Origin: an uncultured Flavobacteriales bacterium | Lineage (GTDB): Bacteria; Bacteroidota; Bacteroidia; Flavobacteriales; UBA1820 | Direction: 5' to 3' | Assembly (NCBI GenBank): GCA_938023515.1 | Contig: CALJDR010000035.1 | Span: forward strand, 1-5,384 | DNA: 5,384 nucleotides | Shown here: positions 1 through 5,384 of the stretch, piece after piece | Position numbering within the stretch: position 1 is the stretch's first letter | How the letters are laid out: every line of letters starts with the position of its first letter | Translations under genes and position numbers: made by a program | Notes under the pieces: generated by a model | What the model saw: only the letters and a program-made list of their open reading frames with translations | Told to the model about the DNA's origin: nothing | The model's database searches: none

Positions 1-647
1 AAGGTTTGGCCGAGGTGAAGCACATCTGGCACCCGGACGAAGGGTTCCGGAAAACGATTATTCTCAATAAAGCTATTGCGGCTGCCTCGGGAGAGTATAT
101 CATTCAGGTAGACGGCGATGTGATTCTCCATCCGGATTTTATAAAAGATCACTGCCGGGCGGCACAAGAGGGCGCCTATATAGCCGGTTCCCGGGTGAAT
201 GTTAGGCCGGCACGGACAAGACAGGTAGTCGATACGGGCGATATGACGTTGAATGTATTCCAGAGAGGAGTCTCTAATTTCCTCAACGGCTTGCGGATAC
301 CTTTGCTTCAGAGGGTGTTCGCATCTTATCACAGCAAGGATATTTACCATGCGCGGGGCTGTAATCTGGCGCATTGGAGATCGGACTTCCTCCGGATAAA
401 CGGATATAACGAGCGCATAACAGGGTGGGGGCTGGAAGACACGGAACTGATCGTCCGCCTGCGCAATGCGGGGATAAGCCCCCGGACGCTGAAATTCGGC
501 GGAATTATGTTTCACCTGTACCATAAGGAGGCTTCGAGGGACAGGGTGACAAAGAATGACATGCTTTTGAAAGAAGTGGTAGACAATAGAACGGTGCGCT
601 GCACCGAGGGGGTGGATAAATATCTATCCGGCGTGCCCGGGAACTGA
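1..647 (+). CDS. Glycosyltransferase family 2 with GalT-like C-terminal domain, 5' truncated
   Basis: This is the C-terminal part, about 215 residues, of a GT-A fold glycosyltransferase that would move a sugar from a nucleotide-sugar donor to a glycan or lipid acceptor at the cytoplasmic face. The frame is open to the window edge. The first possible start is a TTG at 6, but the protein already begins in mid-domain, so it is not the true start. Counting from that TTG, a DGD metal-binding motif lies at residues 36-38, preceded by GFRKTIILNKAI (13-24), which is typical of GT2 enzymes. RGCN (117-120) and GWGLEDTE (140-147) are the signature of the Glyco_transf_7C (galactosyltransferase C-terminal) domain, and HLYH (170-173) follows. 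About 50-60 N-terminal residues with the first beta-alpha-beta unit appear to be missing. Similar enzymes work in capsule, LPS or exopolysaccharide assembly. Donor and acceptor cannot be read from the sequence. The stop is TGA at 645-647, with 147 bases before purH. Confidence 0.85.
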   Translation, partial: GLAEVKHIWHPDEGFRKTIILNKAIAAASGEYIIQVDGDVILHPDFIKDHCRAAQEGAYIAGSRVNVRPARTRQVVDTGDMTLNVFQRGVSNFLNGLRIPLLQRVFASYHSKDIYHARGCNLAHWRSDFLRINGYNERITGWGLEDTELIVRLRNAGISPRTLKFGGIMFHLYHKEASRDRVTKNDMLLKEVVDNRTVRCTEGVDKYLSGVPGN

Positions 648-664
648 CCTTCAGCTATTTTTAT

Positions 665-696
665 CGGAAAAAGAAACCCCGGAATATTTTTTCCGG
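665..696 (+). terminator. Weak hairpin(s) downstream of the glycosyltransferase, possible terminator
   Basis: Two alternative stems share one right arm. CCGGAA (679-684) pairs with TTCCGG (691-696) across a 6-base loop. CGGAAAAA (665-672) pairs with TTTTTCCG (688-695) across a 15-base loop. Neither is followed directly by a T-tract; the nearest T-rich stretch on this strand is at about 712-724. It lies where a terminator for the glycosyltransferase would be expected, but a good intrinsic terminator is not visible. Confidence 0.25.
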
Positions 697-746
697 CTGC
701 GTGTGATATTGCCTTTTTATTTCTTTCGGGAACCCTGTAAAATCAT

Positions 747-754
747 TAATTTAG
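747..754 (+). promoter_or_regulatory. Candidate Bacteroidota -7 element upstream of purH
   Basis: TAATTTAG matches the Bacteroidota -7 consensus TAnnTTTG except at one position, and lies 40 bases before the purH ATG. A second one-mismatch candidate, TAACTTTA at 773-780, is probably too close to the start codon. No clear TTG -33 element is seen for either. The gap is AT-rich and purH very likely has a promoter here, but which element is used is uncertain. Confidence 0.3.
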
Positions 755-794
755 CGGAATATTTCAAACTTCTAACTTTAAAATCTTCCTGAAG

Positions 795-2312
795 ATGAAA
801 AAGGCAAAATCTGCCCTTATATCCGTATTTCACAAGGACGGACTGGAACCGATAATCCGTCAGCTGCACAAGGACGGGGTAAAACTTTACTCCACCGGCG
901 GCACCCAGCAGTACATCGAATCCCTGAAAATCCCCGTAGTGCCGGTGGAAGAGGTGACTTCCTATCCTTCGATCCTCGGCGGGCGCGTGAAAACGCTCCA
1001 TCCTAAAATATTCGGCGGGATACTCGGCCGTCGGAGCAATGCGACCGATGCGATGGAGATGGAGAAATATTCCATACAGGATATAGACATCGTGATCGTA
1101 GACCTTTACCCGTTTGAAAAGACGGTGGCCTCCGGGGCGTCCGAGGAAGATATCATCGAGAAAATAGACATAGGCGGTATCGCCCTGATACGCGGTGCGG
1201 CCAAGAATTTCGAGGATGTGGTGATCGTGCCTTCGATGGAGGACTACCCGCGTTTCCTGGAGATGATCCAGAAGAACAGCTCCGCTTCCACGATGGAAGA
1301 CCGGCGGTATTTTGCCATGCGGGCCTTTGCGGTGTCTTCGGGATACGATTCGGCGATTTACAATTATTTTGCCCAAGGATCGGAACCGTGCCTGCGTGTG
1401 GCGCGCGATGGAAAGACCCATCTGCGCTACGGGGAAAACCCGCACCAGAACGCCGCTTTCTACGGGCATCTGGAAGATATGTTCGAACAGCTCCACGGCA
1501 AGGAAATATCGTACAACAACCTGCTGGACATCGCCGCTTCGGTCGAACTGATGGCCGAATTTGCGGACGAGCCCACGTTTGCCATCCTCAAGCACAACAA
1601 TGCCTGCGGTGTGGCTTCACGCGAAACGATCCTTCAGGCTTACCTCGATGCGCTGGCCTGCGACCCGGTCTCCGCTTTCGGTGGGGTGCTGATCTCCAAC
1701 CGGGCTTTGGAAGCCGATACGGCGGCCGAGATCGACAAGCTGTTCTGCGAAGTGGTCATCGCACCGTCCTATTCAGACGAGGCAGTAGAGATACTCAAAC
1801 ATAAAAAGAACCGTATCGTGCTGGTACAGAGGAATTTTACATTGCCGCAGCAACAGGTGCGTTCGTGCCTGACGGGTATGCTGGTGCAGGACCGCAATAC
1901 GAAGACCGACAGCGCAGAGGATATGAAGACCGTAACCAATACCGCCCCGACCGACGAGCAGGTACGGGATATGATCTTTGCCTCGAAAATATGCAAGCAT
2001 TCCAAGAGCAATGCGATTGTACTGGCTAAGAACCGCCAGCTGTATGCATCCGGTATCGGGCAGACCTCCCGGATAGATGCGCTGCGCCAGGCGGTTGAAA
2101 AGGCCGAGAGCTTCGAGTTCGACCTGCGCGGGGCCGTGCTGGCTTCGGATGCCTATTTCCCCTTTGCGGACGGCGTGGAGCTGGCCGACAAGGCCGGGAT
2201 CACGGCTGTGATACAACCCGGAGGTTCCATTCGCGACCAACTTTCGATCGATTATTGCAACGAGCATAATATTTCGATGGTTTTTACAGGAACCCGCCAT
2301 TTTAAGCACTGA
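795..2312 (+). CDS. purH: Bifunctional AICAR formyltransferase / IMP cyclohydrolase PurH
   Basis: PurH catalyses the last two steps of de novo purine synthesis in the cytoplasm: it formylates AICAR with 10-formyl-tetrahydrofolate to FAICAR and then closes the ring to IMP. The 505-residue protein looks complete; the short form is usual in Bacteroidota, against about 529 in E. coli. The N-terminal MGS-like cyclohydrolase domain (about 1-190) has STGGT (33-37) and GGRVKTLHP (62-70). The formyltransferase domain has RYGENPHQ (211-218), the catalytic Lys-His in KHNNACG (K266, H267), DPVSAFGG (290-297), QPGGSIRD (474-481) and the C-terminal FTGTRHFKH. The Pro of the common KHxNPCG motif is Ala270 here, which I believe is usual in this phylum. 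The ATG at 795 fits the usual short lead before the MGS domain (KSALISVFHKDGL). The upstream bases are AT-rich with no Shine-Dalgarno. The TGA stop lies 57 bases before mreB, so the mreB promoter sits at the very end of purH. Confidence 0.97.
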   Translation: MKKAKSALISVFHKDGLEPIIRQLHKDGVKLYSTGGTQQYIESLKIPVVPVEEVTSYPSILGGRVKTLHPKIFGGILGRRSNATDAMEMEKYSIQDIDIVIVDLYPFEKTVASGASEEDIIEKIDIGGIALIRGAAKNFEDVVIVPSMEDYPRFLEMIQKNSSASTMEDRRYFAMRAFAVSSGYDSAIYNYFAQGSEPCLRVARDGKTHLRYGENPHQNAAFYGHLEDMFEQLHGKEISYNNLLDIAASVELMAEFADEPTFAILKHNNACGVASRETILQAYLDALACDPVSAFGGVLISNRALEADTAAEIDKLFCEVVIAPSYSDEAVEILKHKKNRIVLVQRNFTLPQQQVRSCLTGMLVQDRNTKTDSAEDMKTVTNTAPTDEQVRDMIFASKICKHSKSNAIVLAKNRQLYASGIGQTSRIDALRQAVEKAESFEFDLRGAVLASDAYFPFADGVELADKAGITAVIQPGGSIRDQLSIDYCNEHNISMVFTGTRHFKH

Positions 2313-2320
2313 TTTTTTCC

Positions 2321-2328
2321 TATATTTG
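2321..2328 (+). promoter_or_regulatory. Bacteroidota -7 promoter element for mreB
   Basis: TATATTTG is an exact match to the Bacteroidota sigma-70-type -7 consensus TAnnTTTG. It lies in the short purH-mreB gap, 41 bases before the mreB ATG. The -33 region has only TTTT at 2300-2303, inside the purH end, rather than a clean TTG. Transcription would begin a few bases downstream (about 2332-2336), giving a leader of about 35 bases rich in A. The element probably drives mreB and, at least in part, mreC, mreD and mrdA. Confidence 0.6.
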
Positions 2329-2369
2329 TACATTACAATAGGTTTCACGCAAAAACACCATAAGAAGGT

Positions 2370-3398
2370 ATGGGATTGTTTAACTTTTTCTCGGAAGAGA
2401 TAGCCATCGACCTGGGGACGGCCAACACCCTGATCATCCATAATGACAAAGTGGTGGTGGACAGCCCTTCCATCGTCGCTATCGACCAGAATACCGGGAA
2501 AGTGATCGCCGTAGGGCGCAACGCCTCGCTGATGCAGGGCAAAACGCACGAGAATATAAAGACCATCCGGCCTTTGAAGGACGGCGTGATCGCCAACTTC
2601 AAGGCGTCGGAGTTCATGATAAACGAACTGATCAAGAACGTTCCGGCTATCAAGAAACGTCTGTTCCCGCCAGCCCTGAAAGTAGTGATCTGCATCCCTT
2701 CGGGCATTACCGAGGTGGAAAAACGCGCCGTATACGATTCTACCCAGCGGGTGAACGCCCGTGACGTATATTTGGTACACGAGCCTATGGCCGCGGCTAT
2801 CGGTGTGGGGATCGACGTGCAGCAACCTAAAGGAAATATCATCATCGATATAGGCGGCGGTACGGCTGAGATCGCCGTGATAGCCCTGGGCGGTATCGTG
2901 TGCGACAAATCCATCAAAATCGCCGGCGACGTGCTGACCAATGACATCTCTTACTATATGCGCACCCAGCACAACCTGTTCGTGGGTGAGCATATGGCCG
3001 AAATGATCAAGATACAGGTAGGTTCGGCAATCGACCATCTGGACAATCCGCCGGACGATATCCCGGTACAGGGACGCGACCTGCTGACAGGAAAACCGAA
3101 AGAGGTGAAAGTGAACTACCGGGAGATAGCCCACGCGCTGGATAAATCGATACTCCGTATCGAGGATTCCGTGATGGAGGCCCTCTCGCAGACTCCGCCG
3201 GAACTGGCTGCCGATATCTACAAGACGGGTATCTATATGGCAGGCGGAGGCTCGATGCTCCGGGGGCTGGACAAGCGTATTTCGCAGAAGACCGACCTCG
3301 AAGTACAGGTGGCCGAAGATCCGTTGCGGGCTGTGGTGCGAGGTACGGGTATCGTGCTGAAAAACCTGGATCAGTACCGCAACATCCTGATCAAGTGA
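2370..3398 (+). CDS. mreB: Rod-shape determining actin homologue MreB
   Basis: MreB is a bacterial actin that polymerises with ATP into antiparallel filaments on the inner face of the membrane and directs the elongasome. The protein has 342 residues, the normal MreB length. The N-terminal MGLFNFF is hydrophobic and probably membrane-binding. The actin-fold motifs are in order: phosphate-1 DLGTANT (14-20), RPLKDGVIANF (67-77), IPSGITEVEKRAV (109-121), HEPMAAAIG with the likely catalytic Glu138, phosphate-2 DIGGGTAEIAV (160-170), GEHMAEMIKIQVGSA (206-220) and the adenosine-site AGGGSMLRGL (291-300). No key residue is missing. The start gives the canonical MreB N-terminus. AAGAAGG stands only one base before the ATG, too close for a normal Shine-Dalgarno, so initiation probably relies on the A-rich leader, as is common in Bacteroidota. 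It heads the shape operon; MreC would link its filaments to PBP2 and RodA. Confidence 0.98.
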   Translation: MGLFNFFSEEIAIDLGTANTLIIHNDKVVVDSPSIVAIDQNTGKVIAVGRNASLMQGKTHENIKTIRPLKDGVIANFKASEFMINELIKNVPAIKKRLFPPALKVVICIPSGITEVEKRAVYDSTQRVNARDVYLVHEPMAAAIGVGIDVQQPKGNIIIDIGGGTAEIAVIALGGIVCDKSIKIAGDVLTNDISYYMRTQHNLFVGEHMAEMIKIQVGSAIDHLDNPPDDIPVQGRDLLTGKPKEVKVNYREIAHALDKSILRIEDSVMEALSQTPPELAADIYKTGIYMAGGGSMLRGLDKRISQKTDLEVQVAEDPLRAVVRGTGIVLKNLDQYRNILIK

Positions 3399-3460
3399 TA
3401 TCCTGAGGAAAATGAAAATCTGTGCCGGAAGCCTTTACAGGCCGGTGGCGTACTGAATAC

Positions 3461-3499
3461 GGCGAAGCCAAAGGATGTAAGGATTCCTTTGGCTTCGTC
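3461..3499 (+). promoter_or_regulatory. Strong stem-loop in the mreB-mreC gap
   Basis: A perfect 13-bp inverted repeat pairs 3463-3475 (CGAAGCCAAAGGA) with 3485-3497 (TCCTTTGGCTTCG) across a 9-base loop. A G-T and a G-C pair extend it to 3461 and 3499. No T-tract follows; the next bases are tgcttgaaaaac. It is therefore not a standard intrinsic terminator and could be an attenuator, an RNA processing site or a 3' stabiliser of mreB mRNA. AGCCAAA of the left arm recurs at 3516-3522, so the right arm could pair there instead. The structure is clear; the function is inferred. Confidence 0.6.
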
Positions 3500-3538
3500 T
3501 GCTTGAAAAACAAAGAGCCAAAAGAACGGACAAGGTAG

Positions 3539-4354
3539 ATGCAACGTATATTGGACCTTCTGAAACGCAGCCGGTATTTCCTGTTGCTGGTGCTGCTGGA
3601 AGCGGTGGCATTCGGAATGGTCAGCGCTCAGTACAACTACCATAAAAGTATCCTGGCCGGTATTACGGGCGATGTGGGGTATTCTTTGTCCGGCGTGGCA
3701 GGTGCCTGGCGGAAGCATTTTTCCCTCGGCGAAGAGAACCGCCAATTGGCCGCCGAAAACGCCCGGCTGCGTAGTTTGCTGGCCGTAGACGATAAAAGCC
3801 ATGACGCCTTTGAACAAGGCCCGGTGCCCGACAGTCTTCCGTATTCTTTCATCCCGGCGGCCATCGTCAAGAATTCTTTTCAAAATCTAAAAAATTATAT
3901 CGTCCTGGATAAAGGTTCCGCCGATGGGGTGGAAGTGGATCAGGGTGTGGTGACGGCCCACGGTGTGCTGGGTGTGATCGTACAGGTGACTCCCCATTAT
4001 AGTGTATGCCGCTCGGTGCTTCATACGGACAGTTATGTGTCCGCCCGTTTCAAGAAGAACGAATATTTCGGCACCGTGGACTGGGACGGGGCAGACCGCC
4101 GATATGTCAAACTGATCAATATCCCCCGGCAAGCCGAGGTCGGGATCGGCGATACTATCATCACCGACCGTCGTTCTACCCTTTTCCCCGAAGGGTTGGT
4201 GATCGGAACGGTGGAAAAGGCCGATGCCGGCCAGCAAAGCGATTTTTATGATATAGAAGTGCGGTTGGCGGACGATCTGGCCAACCTGCGCTATGTCTAT
4301 ATCCTCCGGTATAAGTATAAGGACGAATTAAAACAGGCATTGGAATATGAGTAG
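3539..4354 (+). CDS. mreC: Rod-shape determining protein MreC
   Basis: MreC is a bitopic inner-membrane protein that links cytoplasmic MreB to the periplasmic wall-synthesis enzymes and activates PBP2. The 271 residues fit the family. A basic N-terminus (about 1-12) is followed by one membrane segment (about 13-30), then a periplasmic coiled-coil helix (about 62-81, ENRQLAAENARLRSLL) that mediates dimerisation. The two-lobed beta domain follows, with LKNYIVLDKGSADGV (117-131), HGVLGVI (141-147), VGIGDTIITD (201-210) and FPEGLVIGTV (216-225). The C-terminal tail (about 258-271) is charged. The ATG at 3539 puts the membrane segment where expected; only a weak AAGG precedes it. The gene is separated from mreB by 140 bases with a hairpin, and its end overlaps the mreD start by 8 bases, which suggests coupled translation. 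Confidence 0.93.
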   Translation: MQRILDLLKRSRYFLLLVLLEAVAFGMVSAQYNYHKSILAGITGDVGYSLSGVAGAWRKHFSLGEENRQLAAENARLRSLLAVDDKSHDAFEQGPVPDSLPYSFIPAAIVKNSFQNLKNYIVLDKGSADGVEVDQGVVTAHGVLGVIVQVTPHYSVCRSVLHTDSYVSARFKKNEYFGTVDWDGADRRYVKLINIPRQAEVGIGDTIITDRRSTLFPEGLVIGTVEKADAGQQSDFYDIEVRLADDLANLRYVYILRYKYKDELKQALEYE

Positions 4355-4883
4355 AAATCCCGCCGGCGCGATCCTGTTTTTGGTCATCATGATGCTGTTG
4401 CAGATCGTGGTGCTGGACAACGTAGACATAGACGGGTATATCATTCCCTATGCCTATGTGCTGGGGGTCATTTTCCTTACGTTCAGTTTCGGGCGCGCCG
4501 CGGTCATGCTGATGGCCTTTGCCGCCGGGGCCGTGATAGACCTCTTCCAGCATACGGGCGGATTGCAGGCGATGGCCTGTACGTTGGTGGCTTTCCTTTG
4601 CGACCCGTTGGTAAAAGTCTTTTTCGGCATCCCGGAGAAGGATATGGAGGATTTCGACCCGCTCCAGGCCAAGAACAGCCGGACGGCCGGGCTTACCCTT
4701 TTGTTCGTCCTGATCCTGGTGCATCATTTTGTACTTTACTTTTTCGAGGCGATGCGCTTTTCGGCGATATTCTCCGCTCTGTGGCATGCATTGTTGAACG
4801 CTGTGGTAACCTTTGCGGTATCGGTGGTCGTACTTTCCCTGATCAGCGTGCGCAGTAACCGCAGACAAAGGAGGCGGTTTTGA
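4347..4883 (+). CDS. mreD: Rod-shape determining membrane protein MreD
   Basis: MreD is a polytopic inner-membrane partner of MreC in the elongasome; its exact biochemical role is not settled. The protein has 178 residues and is highly hydrophobic, with about five to six membrane segments, roughly at residues 7-23, 32-47, 50-66, 72-92, 114-133 and 138-165. GAVIDLFQHTGGLQAMA (61-77) matches the conserved MreD core with its Asp and Gly residues. A polar loop (about 96-112, with PEKDMEDFD) and an Arg-rich tail (RSNRRQRRRF) are probably cytoplasmic. MreD diverges quickly in sequence, so the call rests on topology plus position between mreC and mrdA. The ATG lies inside the end of mreC (8-base overlap), and the TGA stop overlaps the mrdA start by 4 bases. 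Confidence 0.88.
   Translation: MSRNPAGAILFLVIMMLLQIVVLDNVDIDGYIIPYAYVLGVIFLTFSFGRAAVMLMAFAAGAVIDLFQHTGGLQAMACTLVAFLCDPLVKVFFGIPEKDMEDFDPLQAKNSRTAGLTLLFVLILVHHFVLYFFEAMRFSAIFSALWHALLNAVVTFAVSVVVLSLISVRSNRRQRRRF
4867..4874 (+). promoter_or_regulatory. Strong Shine-Dalgarno deciding the TTG start of mrdA
   Basis: AAAGGAGG contains the full anti-16S complement AGGAGG and ends 5 bases before the TTG at 4880-4882. It lies inside the last codons of mreD. An in-frame TAA at 4856-4858 closes the mrdA frame upstream, and there is no ATG or GTG between that stop and the TTG, so this site supports TTG as the start. Such a strong site stands out because Bacteroidota genes generally lack one. Confidence 0.65.
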
Positions 4884-5344
4884 GAAGCAAGTACCTGCTC
4901 ATATCGGTCGTGATCGCCGTGACCCTGATCTTTTTGGGCCGGTTGTACTACTTGCAGGTGTATGAAGACAAGTATAAGTTCATGGCCAATTCCAACTCGC
5001 GGCGCGATGTGACCATCTATCCGCCCCGGGGGTATATCTACGACCGCGACGGCCGCCTGCTGGTGTCCAACCAGTCCGCATACAACCTCTCGGTGACCTA
5101 CAACCAGATGGAGCCGTTCGACACGCTGGCCCTTTGCGACCTTCTCGGGGTGGAACCGGATAACCTGAGGGAACAATTCCGCAAATTCAACGAACTTATC
5201 CGCCAGCGCCGCCAGTCCCGGCACCAGCCGTACGCGGTGGTGTCCCAGATATCTTCCGACGACTATCCCCGGATACAGGAACGGCTGTATAAATTCCCCG
5301 GTTTTTCTATCGAAAAAACGACTATGCGCCGGTATGAATACCCT
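4880..5344 (+). CDS. mrdA: Penicillin-binding protein 2 (elongation transpeptidase), N-terminal part
   Basis: PBP2 is the class B transpeptidase that cross-links new peptidoglycan during elongation, working with RodA and activated by MreC. Only the first 155 genomic residues are present, of roughly 600 or more expected. A single membrane anchor (about 5-20) is followed by RLYYLQVYEDKY and the pedestal-domain signature YPPRGYIYDRDGRLLVSN (47-64), where the conserved R50-G51 and D55-R56-G58 are seen. The segment YKFPGFSIEKTTMRRYEYP (137-155) is the usual lead into the dimerisation domain. The catalytic SxxK, SxN and KTG motifs lie outside the window. The start is TTG, overlapping the mreD stop as TTGA and preceded by AAAGGAGG. 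The frame runs on to a TGA at 5363-5365, but everything after 5344 is sequencing adapter, so the apparent LSLIHI ending is false. The true gene continues beyond the contig. Confidence 0.93.
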
Positions 5345-5384
5345 CTGTCTCTTATACACATCTGACGCTGCCGACGATACTCCT
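5345..5384. other. Illumina Nextera adapter contamination (Tn5 mosaic end plus index bases)
   Basis: Positions 5345-5363 read CTGTCTCTTATACACATCT, the exact 19-bp Tn5 mosaic end used in Nextera libraries. Positions 5364-5377 read GACGCTGCCGACGA, the rest of the i5-side adapter. The last seven bases, TACTCCT, match the start of the reverse complement of the standard i5 index AAGGAGTA (the 507 index, from memory). This is library-construction sequence left at a read or contig end, not a natural transposon end. Confidence 0.97.

Noticed and set aside
614..654. Small hairpins near the end of the glycosyltransferase (614-629 and 644-654)
   Set aside because: The stems are only 5 and 4 bp. The first is inside the coding region. 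The second is followed by a short T5 run but is too weak to call a terminator.
717..1595. Minus-strand ORF of 292 codons opposite purH
   Set aside because: Its composition is typical of an antisense shadow and it shows no family motif. Its end in the AT-rich gap is only where the first stop happens to occur.
1773..3134. Long minus-strand ORF of 453 codons across purH, the gap and mreB
   Set aside because: It lies opposite two certain genes, is rich in His/Arg/Tyr/Asp as expected of an antisense frame in GC-rich coding DNA, and shows no recognisable domain, Shine-Dalgarno or promoter.
3425..3449. Second inverted repeat in the mreB-mreC gap (GCCG..GCCT / AGGC..TGGC)
   Set aside because: It is only two 4-bp helices split by a 3x3 internal loop, much weaker than the neighbouring 13-bp stem and likely chance in GC-rich sequence.
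4176..4868. Minus-strand ORF of 230 codons opposite mreC/mreD
   Set aside because: It is very rich in His, Gln, Arg and Lys, being the complement of hydrophobic membrane codons in mreD. No domain is seen.
4736..5359. Minus-strand ORF of 207 codons opposite mrdA
   Set aside because: Its start codon and first residues (MYKRQ) lie in the Nextera adapter, and the rest is antisense to mrdA and mreD.
5345..5363. Natural Tn5/IS50-type transposon end
   Set aside because: The sequence is the engineered hyperactive mosaic end, followed directly by the Illumina adapter and index bases at the sequence terminus. No transposase or target duplication is present.
1..5384. CRISPR array, tRNA/rRNA, prophage, toxin-antitoxin or defence genes
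   Set aside because: I saw no repeat-spacer periodicity, cloverleaf, rRNA motif or relevant protein family on either strand. All coding space is taken up by the six genes listed.

Overview
The window reads as ordinary chromosomal DNA of a member of the Bacteroidales. The PurH and MreB proteins are of the Bacteroidota type, the order purH-mreB-mreC-mreD-mrdA is the one familiar from that phylum, and a clean Bacteroidota-type -7 element (TATATTTG) precedes mreB. The fairly GC-rich codon choice would suit an Alistipes/Rikenellaceae-like gut bacterium, but that narrower placement is only a guess. All genes lie on the + strand.

Layout: (1) 1-647, the 3' part of a family 2 glycosyltransferase with a GalT-like C-terminal domain, cut by the window start. 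(2) 648-794, an AT-rich gap with weak hairpins and a possible promoter. (3) 795-2312, purH, the enzyme for the last two steps of IMP synthesis. (4) 2313-2369, a short gap whose promoter probably starts the cell-shape operon. (5) 2370-3398, mreB. (6) 3399-3538, a 140-base gap holding a strong hairpin without a T-tract and a possible 14-codon leader ORF. (7) 3539-4354 mreC, 4347-4883 mreD and 4880 onward mrdA (PBP2). These last three are joined by short overlaps and are probably translationally coupled.

MreB filaments, the MreC/MreD membrane proteins and the PBP2 transpeptidase are parts of the elongasome (Rod complex), which builds lateral cell wall. rodA would be expected just beyond the window. 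PurH is a housekeeping neighbour, and the glycosyltransferase probably belongs to a surface-polysaccharide function upstream.

The last 40 bases (5345-5384) are not genomic. They are the Illumina Nextera adapter: the 19-bp Tn5 mosaic end, the rest of the adapter, then seven bases matching the reverse complement of a standard i5 index. The window therefore ends at a contaminated contig or read end, and the apparent stop of mrdA is artificial.

I found no new defence, mobile or biosynthetic system. The observations most worth a second look are the adapter, the mreB-mreC intergenic structure, and the TTG start with a strong Shine-Dalgarno at mrdA.
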